This document shows positions 6,918 to 16,652 of a stretch of DNA of 64,000 bases, piece after piece. Each line of letters begins with the position of its first letter. Within the stretch, counting starts at the first letter, position 1. This DNA is from Sinomonas atrocyanea (GTDB taxonomy: Bacteria > Actinomycetota > Actinomycetes > Actinomycetales > Micrococcaceae), in NCBI RefSeq assembly GCF_001577305.1, contig NZ_CP014518.1:2418001-2482000 (forward strand), written 5' to 3'. Both the position numbers and the translations under genes were made by a program. Under the pieces are notes generated by a model. That model saw only the letters and a list, made by a program, of their open reading frames with translations, was not told where the DNA came from and searched no databases.

Positions 6918-8474
6918 ATGAACCTCGGTGACTACCTCAGCCGCAGCGCCGCGTACTGGCCTGACGCTGAGGCCTTGGTATGGAGCGGGCAGCGGTGGAC
7001 CTACCGGAGGCTGGAGGCCGAGGCCAACCAGCTGGCGTCGGCGCTGCAGGGACGCGGATGCCTCCCTGGGACCGCCGTTGCTACCTTGGCGGCCAACCGC
7101 GGCGAGCTGGTCGTGGCCGAGATGGCGCTCTGCAAGGCCGGCGCGGTCCGGGTGCCCATCAGCACCCGGCTCGCCCCTGCGGAAGTCGAGCACGTGCTCG
7201 TCGATGCCGGCGTGGAGGTCGTCCTGGTCGATGCGAAGCACCGGCACATGGTATGCGAGATCGCCGACCGCCGCGGGCTCGCGCTGCTGGTCGTCGACTT
7301 CGACGCTGCCGGGGACGGCGATCTGGCTTTCCCGGCGCTGCTGGCCGAGGGCGATCCATCGCCGGTCTCGGTCGACGTCCCGGCCGGCCATCCCGCGGTG
7401 CTCAACTTCACCTCCGGGTCGACCGGGACGCTCAAGGCTGCAGTGCAGACGGTGGGAAACCGGCTGTCGAACATGCGCAAGATGGCAATGAACCCCCAGG
7501 CCACCCTCAGCAAGGGCTCCGTCTACCTGGTCGCCGGCCCCATCACGCACGCTAGCGGGATGGGCATCCTCGGCTGCTTCTTCCGCGGGGCAACCGTCGT
7601 GGTCCTGTCCGCGTTCGACGTCGAGTCCTACCTGGACACCCTCGAGCGCGAGAAGGTCACCCAGAGCTTCCTGGTGCCGGTCATGCTCAACCGAGTCCTC
7701 GCCTCCCCCACCCTGGGCCGCCGCAACTTCCCCCACCTGCGCAGCATCACCATCGGCGGCGCCCCAGTCGCGCCGGCACGGCTGAGGGAGGCCGTGGAGG
7801 CCTTCGGCCCGGTCATCAGCCAGGGGTACGGACAGGGCGAGACCACCAGCACCATCACCTTCCTCACGATCGAGGACGTGCTCCGAGGGATCGAATCGGA
7901 CCCCGACCTCCTCCTCTCCTGCGGCCGGGCCGTCTTCGACACCGAAGTCCGGGTCGTCGACCCCGACGGCCGGCCCCTGCCCCCTGGCGAAGTCGGAGAG
8001 CTCCTGGCCCGGGGCCCCGACTGCGTGCAGGAGTACTTCCACGCGCCCGAGGCCACGGCCGAGCTGCTCCTGGACGGCTGGGTCCGCACCGGCGACCTCG
8101 GCTACATCCGCGAGGACGGCTACATCTTCCTCGTGGACCGCAAGAAGGACATGATCATCTCCGGCGGCTACAACATCTACTGCACCGAGGTCGAGGCCTC
8201 CCTCTACGACCATCCCGGGGTCTTCGAGGCCTGCGTCGTCGGCGTGCCCGACGAGCAGTGGGGCGAGACGGTCAAGGCCTTCGTCAGCCGCGCCCAAGGC
8301 ACCTCGGTGTCGGAGGAGGAGCTCAGGGACTTCTGCAGCCAGCGGCTCTCGCGCGTCAAGGTCCCCCGCATCATCGAATTCGTCGAGGACCTCCCGCGCA
8401 ACCGCAACGGCAAGCTGGACCGGCGCCTGCTGCGCGAGCGCGAATGGTCCGGCAGCGAACGGCGGGTGGGGTGA
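6918..8474 (+). CDS. AMP-dependent acyl-CoA synthetase (fatty-acid CoA ligase)
   Basis: The 518-aa ANL-superfamily enzyme activates a carboxylic acid with ATP and CoA. The phosphate loop is FTSGSTGTLK (164-173). GYGQGETT is the A5 motif. GWVRTGDLGY with the hinge RKKDMIISGGYNIY is the A7/A8 block. The C-terminal NRNGKLDRRLL carries the adenylation lysine. The ATG at 6918 has GGAGG upstream. It opens the catabolic operon, 6 bases before the next gene, and would provide the acyl-CoA for the three acyl-CoA dehydrogenases and thiolase downstream. Chain-length preference cannot be read from sequence. Confidence 0.9.
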   Translation: MNLGDYLSRSAAYWPDAEALVWSGQRWTYRRLEAEANQLASALQGRGCLPGTAVATLAANRGELVVAEMALCKAGAVRVPISTRLAPAEVEHVLVDAGVEVVLVDAKHRHMVCEIADRRGLALLVVDFDAAGDGDLAFPALLAEGDPSPVSVDVPAGHPAVLNFTSGSTGTLKAAVQTVGNRLSNMRKMAMNPQATLSKGSVYLVAGPITHASGMGILGCFFRGATVVVLSAFDVESYLDTLEREKVTQSFLVPVMLNRVLASPTLGRRNFPHLRSITIGGAPVAPARLREAVEAFGPVISQGYGQGETTSTITFLTIEDVLRGIESDPDLLLSCGRAVFDTEVRVVDPDGRPLPPGEVGELLARGPDCVQEYFHAPEATAELLLDGWVRTGDLGYIREDGYIFLVDRKKDMIISGGYNIYCTEVEASLYDHPGVFEACVVGVPDEQWGETVKAFVSRAQGTSVSEEELRDFCSQRLSRVKVPRIIEFVEDLPRNRNGKLDRRLLREREWSGSERRVG

Positions 8475-8479
8475 CGGCC

Positions 8480-9670
8480 ATGAGCTTCTCCCTGGAACCG
8501 GCCTACGACGACAACCCGCGCCTCGCCGACCTCGTGGCCCGGCTGCGGACGTACCTCTCCGGCGAGCTCGCCCAGTACGAGCAGGATCTCGGCCTCGGAC
8601 CGGAGACGCCCCTGGACCGGTCCATGCTCGAGCCCGTGTGGCGGCGGAGCCGCGAGCTGGGCTTCTACGGAGTGCACCTGCCCGAGAAGCTCGGAGGCCA
8701 GAGCCTGTCCTTCACCGAGCTCGCCGCACTGAAGGAAGAGGTCGGCGCCTCGGGCCGCATCCTGTCCACCAGTGTGCTCGGAGACATGGGCGGCCCCCTG
8801 CGGGTGGGCTCGATCTTCGAATACGCCACCGAAAGCCAGATCCACCGCTACCTGCTTCCGGTGGTCCGCGCGGAGCGGGCCTGCTGCTTCTCCCTCACCG
8901 AGGACGACGCCGGCTCGGACGTGCGCGCCATGCGCACCACAGCCACTCCCGTCGACGGCGGCTACCGGATCACCGGCCACAAGGTCTTCAGCACGGGGGG
9001 CACGTTCGCGGACTTCTCGATCCTGGTCGCCCGCATGGCCGGAACCGACGATGTCTACTCGGCCTTCCTGGTGGACCTGGCCTCCCCCGGATGCGAAGTC
9101 CGCCCCGGCCGGGTTCCCCTGTCCGGGCAGAACATCGAAAGCGACATCGTGCTCGAGGACTGCTTCGTCCCCGCCGAGAACCTGCTCGGCGGGGAAGGGC
9201 AGGGCCTGAGGATCGGGCTGGGCCGGGTCGTGGTCAACCGTCTCCTCCACTGCCCCACCGCGCTCGGCGCGGCCCGGCAGGCGCTCTCCCTCGCGCTCGA
9301 CTTCGCCGCCGACCGACAGGTCTCGGGCGGAGCCCTGCTGGAGAAGCAGGCCATCCAGCACCGCCTCGCCGACATGGCCACGGACTACTACGCGGCCAGG
9401 GCCATGACCTATGACGCATTGCGCGCCCTCGACGCCGGCGCCCGGCCCCAGACGGAATCGTTCATGTGCAAGCTGTTCGTCGCCGAGCGCGCCTTCGAGA
9501 TCGCCGACGCGGCCCTGCAGATCCACGGCAAGGCCGGCATGGTCCGCGGCGCGCAGATCGAAGTGCTATGGCGCCGCCTGCGGATGTTCCGGGTCCTCAC
9601 CGGCTCCTCCGAGATCCAGCGCAACGGCATCATCCGCGAACTCGCCAAGGTCGCCGGAGGCAGGGCATGA
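8480..9670 (+). CDS. Acyl-CoA dehydrogenase 1
   Basis: The 396-aa flavoprotein has the acyl-CoA dehydrogenase signature CCFSLTEDDAGSDVRAMRTTA in the middle domain, GHKVFSTGG for FAD contact, and a C-terminal QIHGKAGMVRG followed by FRVLTGSSEIQRN, where the usual YEGT loop is replaced by LTGS. It catalyses alpha,beta-dehydrogenation of an acyl-CoA with electrons passed to ETF. The ATG at 8480 follows the synthetase stop by 5 bases and its stop overlaps the alkylsulfatase ATG, so the three genes are translationally coupled. Confidence 0.88.
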   Translation: MSFSLEPAYDDNPRLADLVARLRTYLSGELAQYEQDLGLGPETPLDRSMLEPVWRRSRELGFYGVHLPEKLGGQSLSFTELAALKEEVGASGRILSTSVLGDMGGPLRVGSIFEYATESQIHRYLLPVVRAERACCFSLTEDDAGSDVRAMRTTATPVDGGYRITGHKVFSTGGTFADFSILVARMAGTDDVYSAFLVDLASPGCEVRPGRVPLSGQNIESDIVLEDCFVPAENLLGGEGQGLRIGLGRVVVNRLLHCPTALGAARQALSLALDFAADRQVSGGALLEKQAIQHRLADMATDYYAARAMTYDALRALDAGARPQTESFMCKLFVAERAFEIADAALQIHGKAGMVRGAQIEVLWRRLRMFRVLTGSSEIQRNGIIRELAKVAGGRA

Positions 9671-11514
9671 CCGGCACACTCCAAGGCTCGGCAGGCCCGG
9701 GCACCCTTCAGCCAGCCGACGACGGGCAGGACCGCCGCGACGCCGAACGCGGCTTCATCGCCGCACTCGAACCCGGCCAGGTCACCGACGCCAACGGACG
9801 CGTCGTCTACGACGCCGAAGCCTACAGCTTCCTCGAGGAGGCTCCCCCGGCCACGGCCCATTCCGGTCTGTGGGGGCAGGGGCGCCTCGTCTCCCGCCAG
9901 GGGCTGTTCCACGTCGCGGAGGGGATCTACCAGGTCCGCGGGCTCGACCTGGCCAACCTGACCCTCGTCGAAGGGGACGAGGGCGTCATCGTCATCGACG
10001 CCCTCACCTCGGCCGAGTGCGCCGATGCTGCCCTCCGGCTCTACCAGGCCCACCGCGGAGTCCGCCCGGTCACCGCCGTCATCCTCACCCACCCGCACGC
10101 GGACCACTTCGGAGGCATCGACGGAGTGCTGGCCCACGCGGTCCCCCGCGTGCCCGTGGTCGCGCCCGAAGGGTTCCTCGAGCACGCCGTCTCCGAGAAT
10201 GTCCTCGTCGGGCCCGCGATGGGCCGCCGCGCCGGCTTCATGTACGGGCACCGGCTCGAGGCCTCCCCGACAGGGCACATCGGCTGCGGGCTCGGGCAGC
10301 GCCTCTCCACCGGGGCCTCGGCACTGGCCGAGCCCACCGACACGATCAGGGAGACCGGCGAGGTCCGCGTCCTGGACGGGGTCGAGATCGAGTTCCAGCT
10401 CACGCCCGAGACCGAGGCCCCGGCCGAGATGAACCTCTACCTTCCGGCCTCACGGGCACTGTGCATGGCCGAGAACGCCGTCCACACGATGCACAACATC
10501 GTCACCCTCCGCGGCGCCCAGGTGCGCGACGCCCGGCAGTGGGCCCGCTACCTCACCGAGACCCTCGAGCGGTACGGCAGCCGGGCAGAGGTGGCCTTCG
10601 CGACCCACCACTGGCCGACCTGGGGAGCCGGGCCCGTCCAGGCCTTCCTCGCTGGGCAGCGGGACATGTACGCCTACCTGCACGACCAGACGGTCAGGCT
10701 GATCAACCGCGGGCTCACCGCCCGGGAGATCGCCGAGGAACTCGTGCTCCCGCCCGACTTGGAGGCGCTGGGGGCGAACCGCGGCTACTACGGCTCCCTC
10801 AGCCACAACGTCAAAGGGATCTACCAGCGCTACCTCGGCTGGTTCGACGGGAACCCCGCCCACCTGTGGGAGCACCCGCCGGCAGAAGAAGGCAGGCGCT
10901 GGGTCCAGCTCCTCGGCGGCACCGAGGCGGCACTCGCCCACGCCAGGGAACTGCTCGGCCAGGGCGGCGAGGGAGACGTACGCTTCGCAGCCACCCTGCT
11001 CGGCCACGTCGTCTTCGCCGACCCGGACAGCCCTCAGGCCCGCAGCCTCCTGGCCCAGGCATTCACTTCCCTGGCCTACGGCTGCGAGAACGCCACCTGG
11101 CGCAACTTCTACCTCACCGGCGCCAAAGAGCTCCTCGACGGGCCTCCGCCAGCACGCCCGCCCAGGCAGAAGCTCGTGGGCGCCCTGCCCGTCGAGCAGA
11201 TCCTGGACTCCCTCACGGTACGGGTCGACGGGCCCCGGGCCTGGGACCTGGACCTGTCCATCGACTGGCACGTCACCGACGAGGGCGCCCTGCACCGCCT
11301 CCGCCTCTTCCGAGGAGTCCTCCTGCACCGGCAGGGCTCCGCCGCCGACGGCGGCGCCCAGCTCGCCCTCAGGACGACACGGAAGCAGCTGCTGGCCGTG
11401 CTGGCCACCGGGAGCCTGGAAGGCATCGACTTCGAGGGCGACCCCGCGGTCCTCTCCACCCTGCTCCAGGTCCTCGAAGCACCCGACCCGGCCTTCCCCA
11501 TCGTCACCCCCTGA
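9667..11514 (+). CDS. Alkyl sulfatase, SdsA1/BDS1-type metallo-beta-lactamase-fold enzyme
   Basis: The 615-aa protein matches the linear primary/secondary alkylsulfatase family, which hydrolyses alkyl sulfates such as dodecyl sulfate to alcohol plus sulfate. H142-P-H144-A-D146-H147 is the binuclear zinc motif. Family-specific blocks follow: AENAVHTMHNIVTLRGAQVR, AFATHHWPTWG, and YGSLSHNVKGIYQRYLGWFD. The C-terminal ~130 residues form an SCP2-like lipid-binding domain. There is no signal peptide, unlike secreted Pseudomonas SdsA1, so hydrolysis is probably cytoplasmic and the substrate must be imported. The ATG overlaps the preceding stop (ATGA). Flanking alcohol, aldehyde and beta-oxidation enzymes fit the alcohol product. 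Confidence 0.9.
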   Translation: MTGTLQGSAGPGTLQPADDGQDRRDAERGFIAALEPGQVTDANGRVVYDAEAYSFLEEAPPATAHSGLWGQGRLVSRQGLFHVAEGIYQVRGLDLANLTLVEGDEGVIVIDALTSAECADAALRLYQAHRGVRPVTAVILTHPHADHFGGIDGVLAHAVPRVPVVAPEGFLEHAVSENVLVGPAMGRRAGFMYGHRLEASPTGHIGCGLGQRLSTGASALAEPTDTIRETGEVRVLDGVEIEFQLTPETEAPAEMNLYLPASRALCMAENAVHTMHNIVTLRGAQVRDARQWARYLTETLERYGSRAEVAFATHHWPTWGAGPVQAFLAGQRDMYAYLHDQTVRLINRGLTAREIAEELVLPPDLEALGANRGYYGSLSHNVKGIYQRYLGWFDGNPAHLWEHPPAEEGRRWVQLLGGTEAALAHARELLGQGGEGDVRFAATLLGHVVFADPDSPQARSLLAQAFTSLAYGCENATWRNFYLTGAKELLDGPPPARPPRQKLVGALPVEQILDSLTVRVDGPRAWDLDLSIDWHVTDEGALHRLRLFRGVLLHRQGSAADGGAQLALRTTRKQLLAVLATGSLEGIDFEGDPAVLSTLLQVLEAPDPAFPIVTP

Positions 11515-11648
11515 GCCGGCCACGCCCCAAGCACCGGCACCGGCCCGGGAACACTCCGGCCCGGCGCCCAGGCCGGCCCGCCATCCGCCCCCGGACGACG
11601 GCCTGACCGGCCAATCCCCCGAAGACGCACGAAACACGAGGAGAACAG

Positions 11649-12890
11649 ATGACCATCAGCGCCACCCGCCCCCAGGCCCCCAGCCGACCTGCCAGCGTCA
11701 GCGGGGACCTCCTGGAAGACCACGACATCTACCAGCTGGACCGGCGGCTGACGGAGGAGGAACGCCGGATCCGCGACAAGGTGCGCGCCTTCGTCGACGC
11801 CGAGGTCCTTCCCGTCATCAACGACTACTGGGAGCGGGCCGAGTTCCCCTTCGAACTGGTCCCCAGGCTCGCAGAGCTGGGCATCGCCGGGACCGTGATC
11901 CAGGGCTACGGCTGTCCCGGAATGAGCCGCATGGCAGCCGCACAGGTCTCCGTCGAGCTCTCGCGCGGGGACGGCTCCATCAACACCTTCTTCGGGGTCC
12001 ACTCCGGCCTGGCGATGGGCTCCATCAGCGCCCTCGGCTCCGAGGAGCAGAAGCAGCGGTGGCTTCCCGCAATGGCGCGCCTCGAGCGCATCGGCGCCTT
12101 CGCCCTCACCGAACCGGACCATGGCTCGGACTCGGTGGCCCTGGAGACGAGCGCCCGCCGCGACGGCGACTCATGGGTCCTCAACGGCGCCAAACGTTGG
12201 ATCGGCAACGCCTCCTACGCCCACGTCGTGGTCATCTACGCCCGCGACACCGAGGACGGCCAGGTCAAGGCCTTCGTCCTCGAACGAGGCCCCGAGGAGG
12301 ACTTCGCCCCCGGGTTCCGCCCCACCGTCATCACCGGCAAGATCGGCAAGCGCGCGATCCTCCAGCCGGACATCGTCATCGAGGACCTCCGCCTCCCCGA
12401 GGCGAACCGCCTGCAGAACTGTCGCTCCTTCAAGGACGTCAACAGGGTCCTGAACACCACCCGCGGAGGCGTGGCCTGGGAATCCCTCGGACACGCGATC
12501 TCCGCCTACGAGGACGCCGTCCGCTACGCACGCCGGCGCGTCCAGTTCGGAAAGCCCATCGGCAGCTTCCAGCTCGTGCAGAACACCCTGGCCAACATGC
12601 TCGCCGAGACCACGGCCATCAAGCTCATCTGCTTCCGCCTGAACGAGCTGCAGGACGAAGACGCCCTCACCGGCCCGATCGCGTCCCTGGCGAAACTCGC
12701 CGCCGCCAAAAAGGCCCGCTGGGTGGTCTCGGCCGCACGCGACATCCTGGGCGGCAACGGGCTGCTCCTGGAGAACAACATCGCCCGGCACCTGACCGAC
12801 ATGGAGGTCGTCTACACCTACGAGGGCACCGACTCCATGCAGTCCCTCATCCTCGGCCGCGCCATCACCGGCATCTCCGCATTCGCCTGA
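11649..12890 (+). CDS. Acyl-CoA dehydrogenase 2 (glutaryl-CoA dehydrogenase-like)
   Basis: The 413-aa protein has FALTEPDHGSDSVALET, LNGAKRWIGNASYAH, the C-terminal TYEGTDSMQSLILGRAITG and ILGGNGLLLENNIARHL, all typical of the glutaryl-CoA dehydrogenase/ACAD subgroup; the YEGT loop normally precedes the catalytic glutamate. GAGGAG lies 5 bases before the ATG. It follows the alkylsulfatase after 134 bp of GC-rich spacer that shows no gene. It is about 45% similar by eye to the third dehydrogenase of this operon, so the two may have split chain-length or branched-chain substrates. Confidence 0.88.
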   Translation: MTISATRPQAPSRPASVSGDLLEDHDIYQLDRRLTEEERRIRDKVRAFVDAEVLPVINDYWERAEFPFELVPRLAELGIAGTVIQGYGCPGMSRMAAAQVSVELSRGDGSINTFFGVHSGLAMGSISALGSEEQKQRWLPAMARLERIGAFALTEPDHGSDSVALETSARRDGDSWVLNGAKRWIGNASYAHVVVIYARDTEDGQVKAFVLERGPEEDFAPGFRPTVITGKIGKRAILQPDIVIEDLRLPEANRLQNCRSFKDVNRVLNTTRGGVAWESLGHAISAYEDAVRYARRRVQFGKPIGSFQLVQNTLANMLAETTAIKLICFRLNELQDEDALTGPIASLAKLAAAKKARWVVSAARDILGGNGLLLENNIARHLTDMEVVYTYEGTDSMQSLILGRAITGISAFA

Positions 12891-12925
12891 GCCCCCCACC
12901 ACCACCCTCACCCGAAGGGAACACC

Positions 12926-14140
12926 ATGCCCGAAGCTGTCATCGTCTCCGCCGTCCGCTCCCCCATCGGCCGGGCTCGCAAGGGCTCCCTGCGCGAGATG
13001 CGCGCCGACGACATGGCGGCCCAGATGGTCCTGGCCGCCCTGTCGAAGGTCCCCGAACTGGACCCCGCCGAAGTCGAGGACCTCATGCTCGGATGCGGGA
13101 TGCCAGAAGGGGAGTCCGGCCAGAACCTGGCCCGCGTCGTCGCCGTCCGCGCCGGCCTGGACACCGTCCCCGGCACCACCGTGACCCGCTTCTGCGCCTC
13201 CAGCCTGCAGACGACCCGGATGGCGATGCACGCCATACGGGCCGGCGAGGGCGAGGTCTTCATCTCCGCCGGCGTCGAGTCCCCCAGCCGCCTCGGCCTG
13301 GGCCGCTCGGACGAGGACACCCGCAACCCCCGGTTCCGCGCAGCATGGGAGCGGACGGCCCAGCGGGCCGCCGGCGCAGCAGAGGCGTGGCGGGACCCCC
13401 GCGAGGACGGCCGGATGCCGGACGTCTACATCGCGATGGGCCAGACCGCGGAGAACGTCGCGCAGCTGCGCGGAATCAGCCGCGAAGCCCAGGACTCCTA
13501 CGCTGTCCGCTCCCAGGAGCGCACCGAGAAGGCCCAGGCCTCGGGATTCTGGGACCGTGAAATCAGCCCGCTGACGCTCCCGGACGGCACCGTCGTCACA
13601 CGCGACGACAGCCCCCGCCCGGGCACAACCCTCGACGCCGTGGCCGGGCTTCCACCTGCCTTCCGGCCCGACGGCACCGTCACCGCAGGAAACGCCTGCC
13701 CCCTCAACGACGGCGCAGCGGCGCTTGTCATCATGAGCGACCGGCGCGCCAAAGAGCTGCAGCTCACCCCGCTCGCGCGGATCGTCTCGACCGGGGTCTC
13801 CGCCCTCTCCCCGGAGATCATGGGCCTGGGCCCCGTCGAGGCGACGAAGCAGGCCCTCGCACGGGCTGGGATGACGATCGACGACGTCGACCTCGCCGAG
13901 ATCAACGAGGCCTTCGCCGCGCAGGTCATCCCGAGCATGGAGGACCTGGTCATCCCCGAGGAGAAGCTCAACGTCAACGGAGGAGCGATCGCCCTCGGGC
14001 ACCCTTGGGGCATGACCGGTGCCCGCATCACCGCCACCCTGCTCAACTCCCTCCAGGAGCAGGACAAGCAGGTCGGCCTCGAGACCATGTGCGTCGGCGG
14101 CGGCCAGGGCATGGCCATGGTCCTCGAACGGCTCTCCTGA
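12926..14140 (+). CDS. Acetyl-CoA C-acyltransferase (thiolase)
   Basis: The 404-aa thiolase performs the last step of beta-oxidation, cleaving 3-ketoacyl-CoA with CoA. The acyl-accepting cysteine is C90 in TRFCASSLQT, the catalytic histidine is in GGAIALGHPWGMTGAR, and the second cysteine is in TMCVGGGQGMAM. AEINEAFAAQ is the third family signature. The start ATG at 12926 has AAGGGA upstream, 35 bases after the dehydrogenase stop. A degradative fadA-type role is favoured by context over a biosynthetic one. Confidence 0.92.
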   Translation: MPEAVIVSAVRSPIGRARKGSLREMRADDMAAQMVLAALSKVPELDPAEVEDLMLGCGMPEGESGQNLARVVAVRAGLDTVPGTTVTRFCASSLQTTRMAMHAIRAGEGEVFISAGVESPSRLGLGRSDEDTRNPRFRAAWERTAQRAAGAAEAWRDPREDGRMPDVYIAMGQTAENVAQLRGISREAQDSYAVRSQERTEKAQASGFWDREISPLTLPDGTVVTRDDSPRPGTTLDAVAGLPPAFRPDGTVTAGNACPLNDGAAALVIMSDRRAKELQLTPLARIVSTGVSALSPEIMGLGPVEATKQALARAGMTIDDVDLAEINEAFAAQVIPSMEDLVIPEEKLNVNGGAIALGHPWGMTGARITATLLNSLQEQDKQVGLETMCVGGGQGMAMVLERLS

Positions 14141-14222
14141 AGCCACGGCCCACCCTGCCGGTCCCCATCTCCGCCCCCCTCGTCCTTGCCCGTTTACCAC
14201 ACCCGACCTCTAGGAGCAGAAC

Positions 14223-14975
14223 ATGACCACCCGTACCGCCATCGTCACCGGCGCGGCCCGCGGCATCGGCGCCGCCCTCGTCCGGCGGCTCGCCGCCGAC
14301 GGAATGACCGTCGCCGCCGTCGACCTCTCCGCCGACGCCTGCGACGACGTCGTCGCAGCCGTTGCCGCCGCCGGCGGCACCGCAAAGGCCTACAGCGCCG
14401 ACGTCTCCGACGAACCCTCCGTCGCCGAACTCGTCGACAGCGTCGCCCAGGACCTGGGCGCACCCACCGTGCTCATCAACAACGCCGGAGTCCTCCGCGA
14501 CAACCTGCTCTTCAAGATGACCGCCGAGGACTGGGACACCGTGATGAACGTGCACCTGCGCGGCCACTTCCTCATGTCCCGCGCCGTCCAGGCCCACATG
14601 ACCGGACAGGGCTGGGGACGGATCGTGAACGTCTCCTCGACCTCCTCCCTGGGAAACCGCGGCCAGGCCAACTACTCGGCCGCCAAGGCCGGCATCCAGG
14701 GCTTCACCAAGACCCTCGCCATCGAACTGGGCAAGTTCGGCGTCACCGTCAACGCGATCGCCCCCGGCCTGATCGAGACAGCCATGACGAAGGCCACCGC
14801 CGAGCGCATGGGCGTGCCCTACGAGGACTTCACGAAGAGGGCCGCCCAGCAGATCCCCGTCGCCCGGGTCGGCCAGCCTGAGGACATCGCAGCAGCGGCG
14901 TCCTTCTTCCTCCGGGACGAAGCGTCCTTCGTCTCCGGCCAGGTCCTCTACGTCGCCGGCGGCCCGCGGGCCTGA
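14223..14975 (+). CDS. SDR-family 3-hydroxyacyl-CoA dehydrogenase / FabG-like oxidoreductase
   Basis: The 250-aa classical SDR has the cofactor motif TGAARGIG (9-16), NNAG (86-89), and the catalytic triad S139-Y151-K155 (YSAAK). It is FabG-like in sequence. Beside a MaoC hydratase and thiolase, the fitting role is oxidation of 3-hydroxyacyl-CoA to 3-ketoacyl-CoA, since no FadB-type enzyme is present in the operon. It lies 82 bp after the thiolase with TAGGAGC upstream. Confidence 0.88.
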   Translation: MTTRTAIVTGAARGIGAALVRRLAADGMTVAAVDLSADACDDVVAAVAAAGGTAKAYSADVSDEPSVAELVDSVAQDLGAPTVLINNAGVLRDNLLFKMTAEDWDTVMNVHLRGHFLMSRAVQAHMTGQGWGRIVNVSSTSSLGNRGQANYSAAKAGIQGFTKTLAIELGKFGVTVNAIAPGLIETAMTKATAERMGVPYEDFTKRAAQQIPVARVGQPEDIAAAASFFLRDEASFVSGQVLYVAGGPRA

Positions 14976-15012
14976 GTCCCGCCCGCCCACCCCTTAAGCA
15001 AAGGAAAGAGCC

Positions 15013-15465
15013 ATGCAGACCTATCCCAGCCTCGACACCTACACCGAAGCGACCGGCAGCCACCTCGGGTACAGCCCCTGGCGGCCGGTCACCCAGGAGC
15101 AGGTGAACCTCTTCGCCGACGCCACCGACGACCACCAGTGGATCCACACCGATCCCGAGCGCGCCAAGGACGGCCCCTTCGGCACACCGATCGCCCACGG
15201 CTTCCTCACCCTCGCCCTCATCCCCGCCTTCCTGCGCGAGGTCTACCGCATCGAGGGACTGTCGATGGCCGTCAACTACGGCTCGAACAAGGTCCGCTTC
15301 CCCCGCCCCGTGCCCGTGGGCGCCATGGTGCGCGCCGGAGTCGAGCTGCTCGAGGTGGAGGACGCACCCCAGGGAATCAGGGCCACCACCCGGGTCACCG
15401 TCGAAGCCCAGGGCTCCGACAGCCCAGTCTGCGTCGCCGAGATCCTCTCGCTGCTGCGAGCCTGA
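15013..15465 (+). CDS. MaoC-family (R)-enoyl-CoA hydratase
   Basis: The 150-aa single hot-dog domain protein has the hydratase-2 motif FADATDDHQWIHTDPE with the catalytic D40/H45 pair, then GPFGTPIAHGFLTLAL. It hydrates trans-2-enoyl-CoA to 3-hydroxyacyl-CoA and works as a dimer. With the SDR it replaces the FadB hydratase/dehydrogenase activities. GGAAAGAG precedes the ATG; the alcohol dehydrogenase follows after 17 bases. Confidence 0.9.
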   Translation: MQTYPSLDTYTEATGSHLGYSPWRPVTQEQVNLFADATDDHQWIHTDPERAKDGPFGTPIAHGFLTLALIPAFLREVYRIEGLSMAVNYGSNKVRFPRPVPVGAMVRAGVELLEVEDAPQGIRATTRVTVEAQGSDSPVCVAEILSLLRA

Positions 15466-15482
15466 AGGGAGAGCAAGGAGCC

Positions 15483-16652
15483 ATGACCACCCACACTGCC
15501 CAGGCCGCTGCGGGTCGCCCATCTGCCGCCGAAGGCGGAGAGCTGGCTGCATCGGACGTCTACCCGCAAACGGTCCGCGCCCTCGTCCACCGGGGGCAGG
15601 ACGCGCCAGCGCGCGTCGAGAACATCCGGCTCCGCCGTGCAGGCCGCGGCGACGTCCGGGTGAAGATCGCTTCGACCGGGGTCTGCCACTCCGACCTGTC
15701 CCTCTCCAACGGCACCCTCCCCCAGAGGTTCCCGGCTGTCCTGGGCCATGAGGCCAGCGGAACCGTCCTGGAGGTCGGAGAGGACGTCTCCGACGTGGCA
15801 GTCGGGGACAGCGTCATCCTCCTGTGGAATCCCTCCTGCGGGTCATGCTGGTTCTGCCAGGCCGGAGACCGCCACTTGTGCGCCCACGCCTCGGATGGGG
15901 CCCGCCGCCCGCTGGCCCTCGACGCCGACGGAGCGACCGTGTGGGCCGGGCTCGGGGTCGCCGGCTTCTCGGAGCAGACCGTCGTCCCGGCTGCCTCGGT
16001 CCAGCGCATCGAGGGCATCCGGCCGGACCAGGCCGCCATGCTCGGCTGCGCCAGCGTCACCGGAGTCGGGGCTGCGGTGAACTCGGCACGCGTCACCGTC
16101 GGGGAGAGCGTGGCGGTGACCGGGCTCGGAGGCGTCGGCCTGAGCGCCGTCCAGGGAGCCCTGCTCAGCGGCGCCTCCCAGGTCCTCGCCATCGACCGCA
16201 GTAGCGAACGCCTCGCCCTCGCCCAGGACCTGGGCGCCATCCCCGTCCAGGCCGACGGCGAGGCCCTCGCCAGGATCCGGGGTATGACAGGGAACCGCGG
16301 CGTCGACGCAGCCATCGACTGCGTCGGGGCCAGCGCCACCATCCGCCAGAGCTGGGACATGACACGACGCGGCGGAAGGACCGTCGTCGTCGGGATCGGC
16401 CGCAAGGAGGACTACGTCGCGTTCAGCCCCCTCGAGCTCTTCCACTCCTCCCGGTCCCTTATCGGCTGCGTCGCCGGCGGAAGCGACCCCCGCACCGACT
16501 ACCCCCGCCTTCTGGACTGGGTGAAGGCCGGGACCCTGGTCACGGACGGCCTGATCACCGACAGGCTCGGACTCGGCGGGGTCGAGGAGGCCTTCGAGAA
16601 GATGCAGTCGGCCTCCGGCGGCCGCACCGTGATCGATCCGGCCCTGCCGTGA
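15483..16652 (+). CDS. Zinc-dependent alcohol dehydrogenase (MDR superfamily)
   Basis: The 389-aa protein is of the AdhE-II/FDH-like zinc alcohol dehydrogenase class. Catalytic zinc ligands are in GVCHSD and GHEASG. The structural zinc motif CGSCWFCQAGDRHLC is the complete C-x2-C-x2-C-x7-C lobe. GLGGVGLSAV is the NAD-binding Rossmann motif. It can oxidise the fatty alcohol released by the alkylsulfatase to the aldehyde. AAGGAG precedes the ATG; an ~18-residue low-complexity N-terminal extension lies before the barrel. Its stop overlaps the next gene's GTG (GTGA). Confidence 0.88.
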   Translation: MTTHTAQAAAGRPSAAEGGELAASDVYPQTVRALVHRGQDAPARVENIRLRRAGRGDVRVKIASTGVCHSDLSLSNGTLPQRFPAVLGHEASGTVLEVGEDVSDVAVGDSVILLWNPSCGSCWFCQAGDRHLCAHASDGARRPLALDADGATVWAGLGVAGFSEQTVVPAASVQRIEGIRPDQAAMLGCASVTGVGAAVNSARVTVGESVAVTGLGGVGLSAVQGALLSGASQVLAIDRSSERLALAQDLGAIPVQADGEALARIRGMTGNRGVDAAIDCVGASATIRQSWDMTRRGGRTVVVGIGRKEDYVAFSPLELFHSSRSLIGCVAGGSDPRTDYPRLLDWVKAGTLVTDGLITDRLGLGGVEEAFEKMQSASGGRTVIDPALP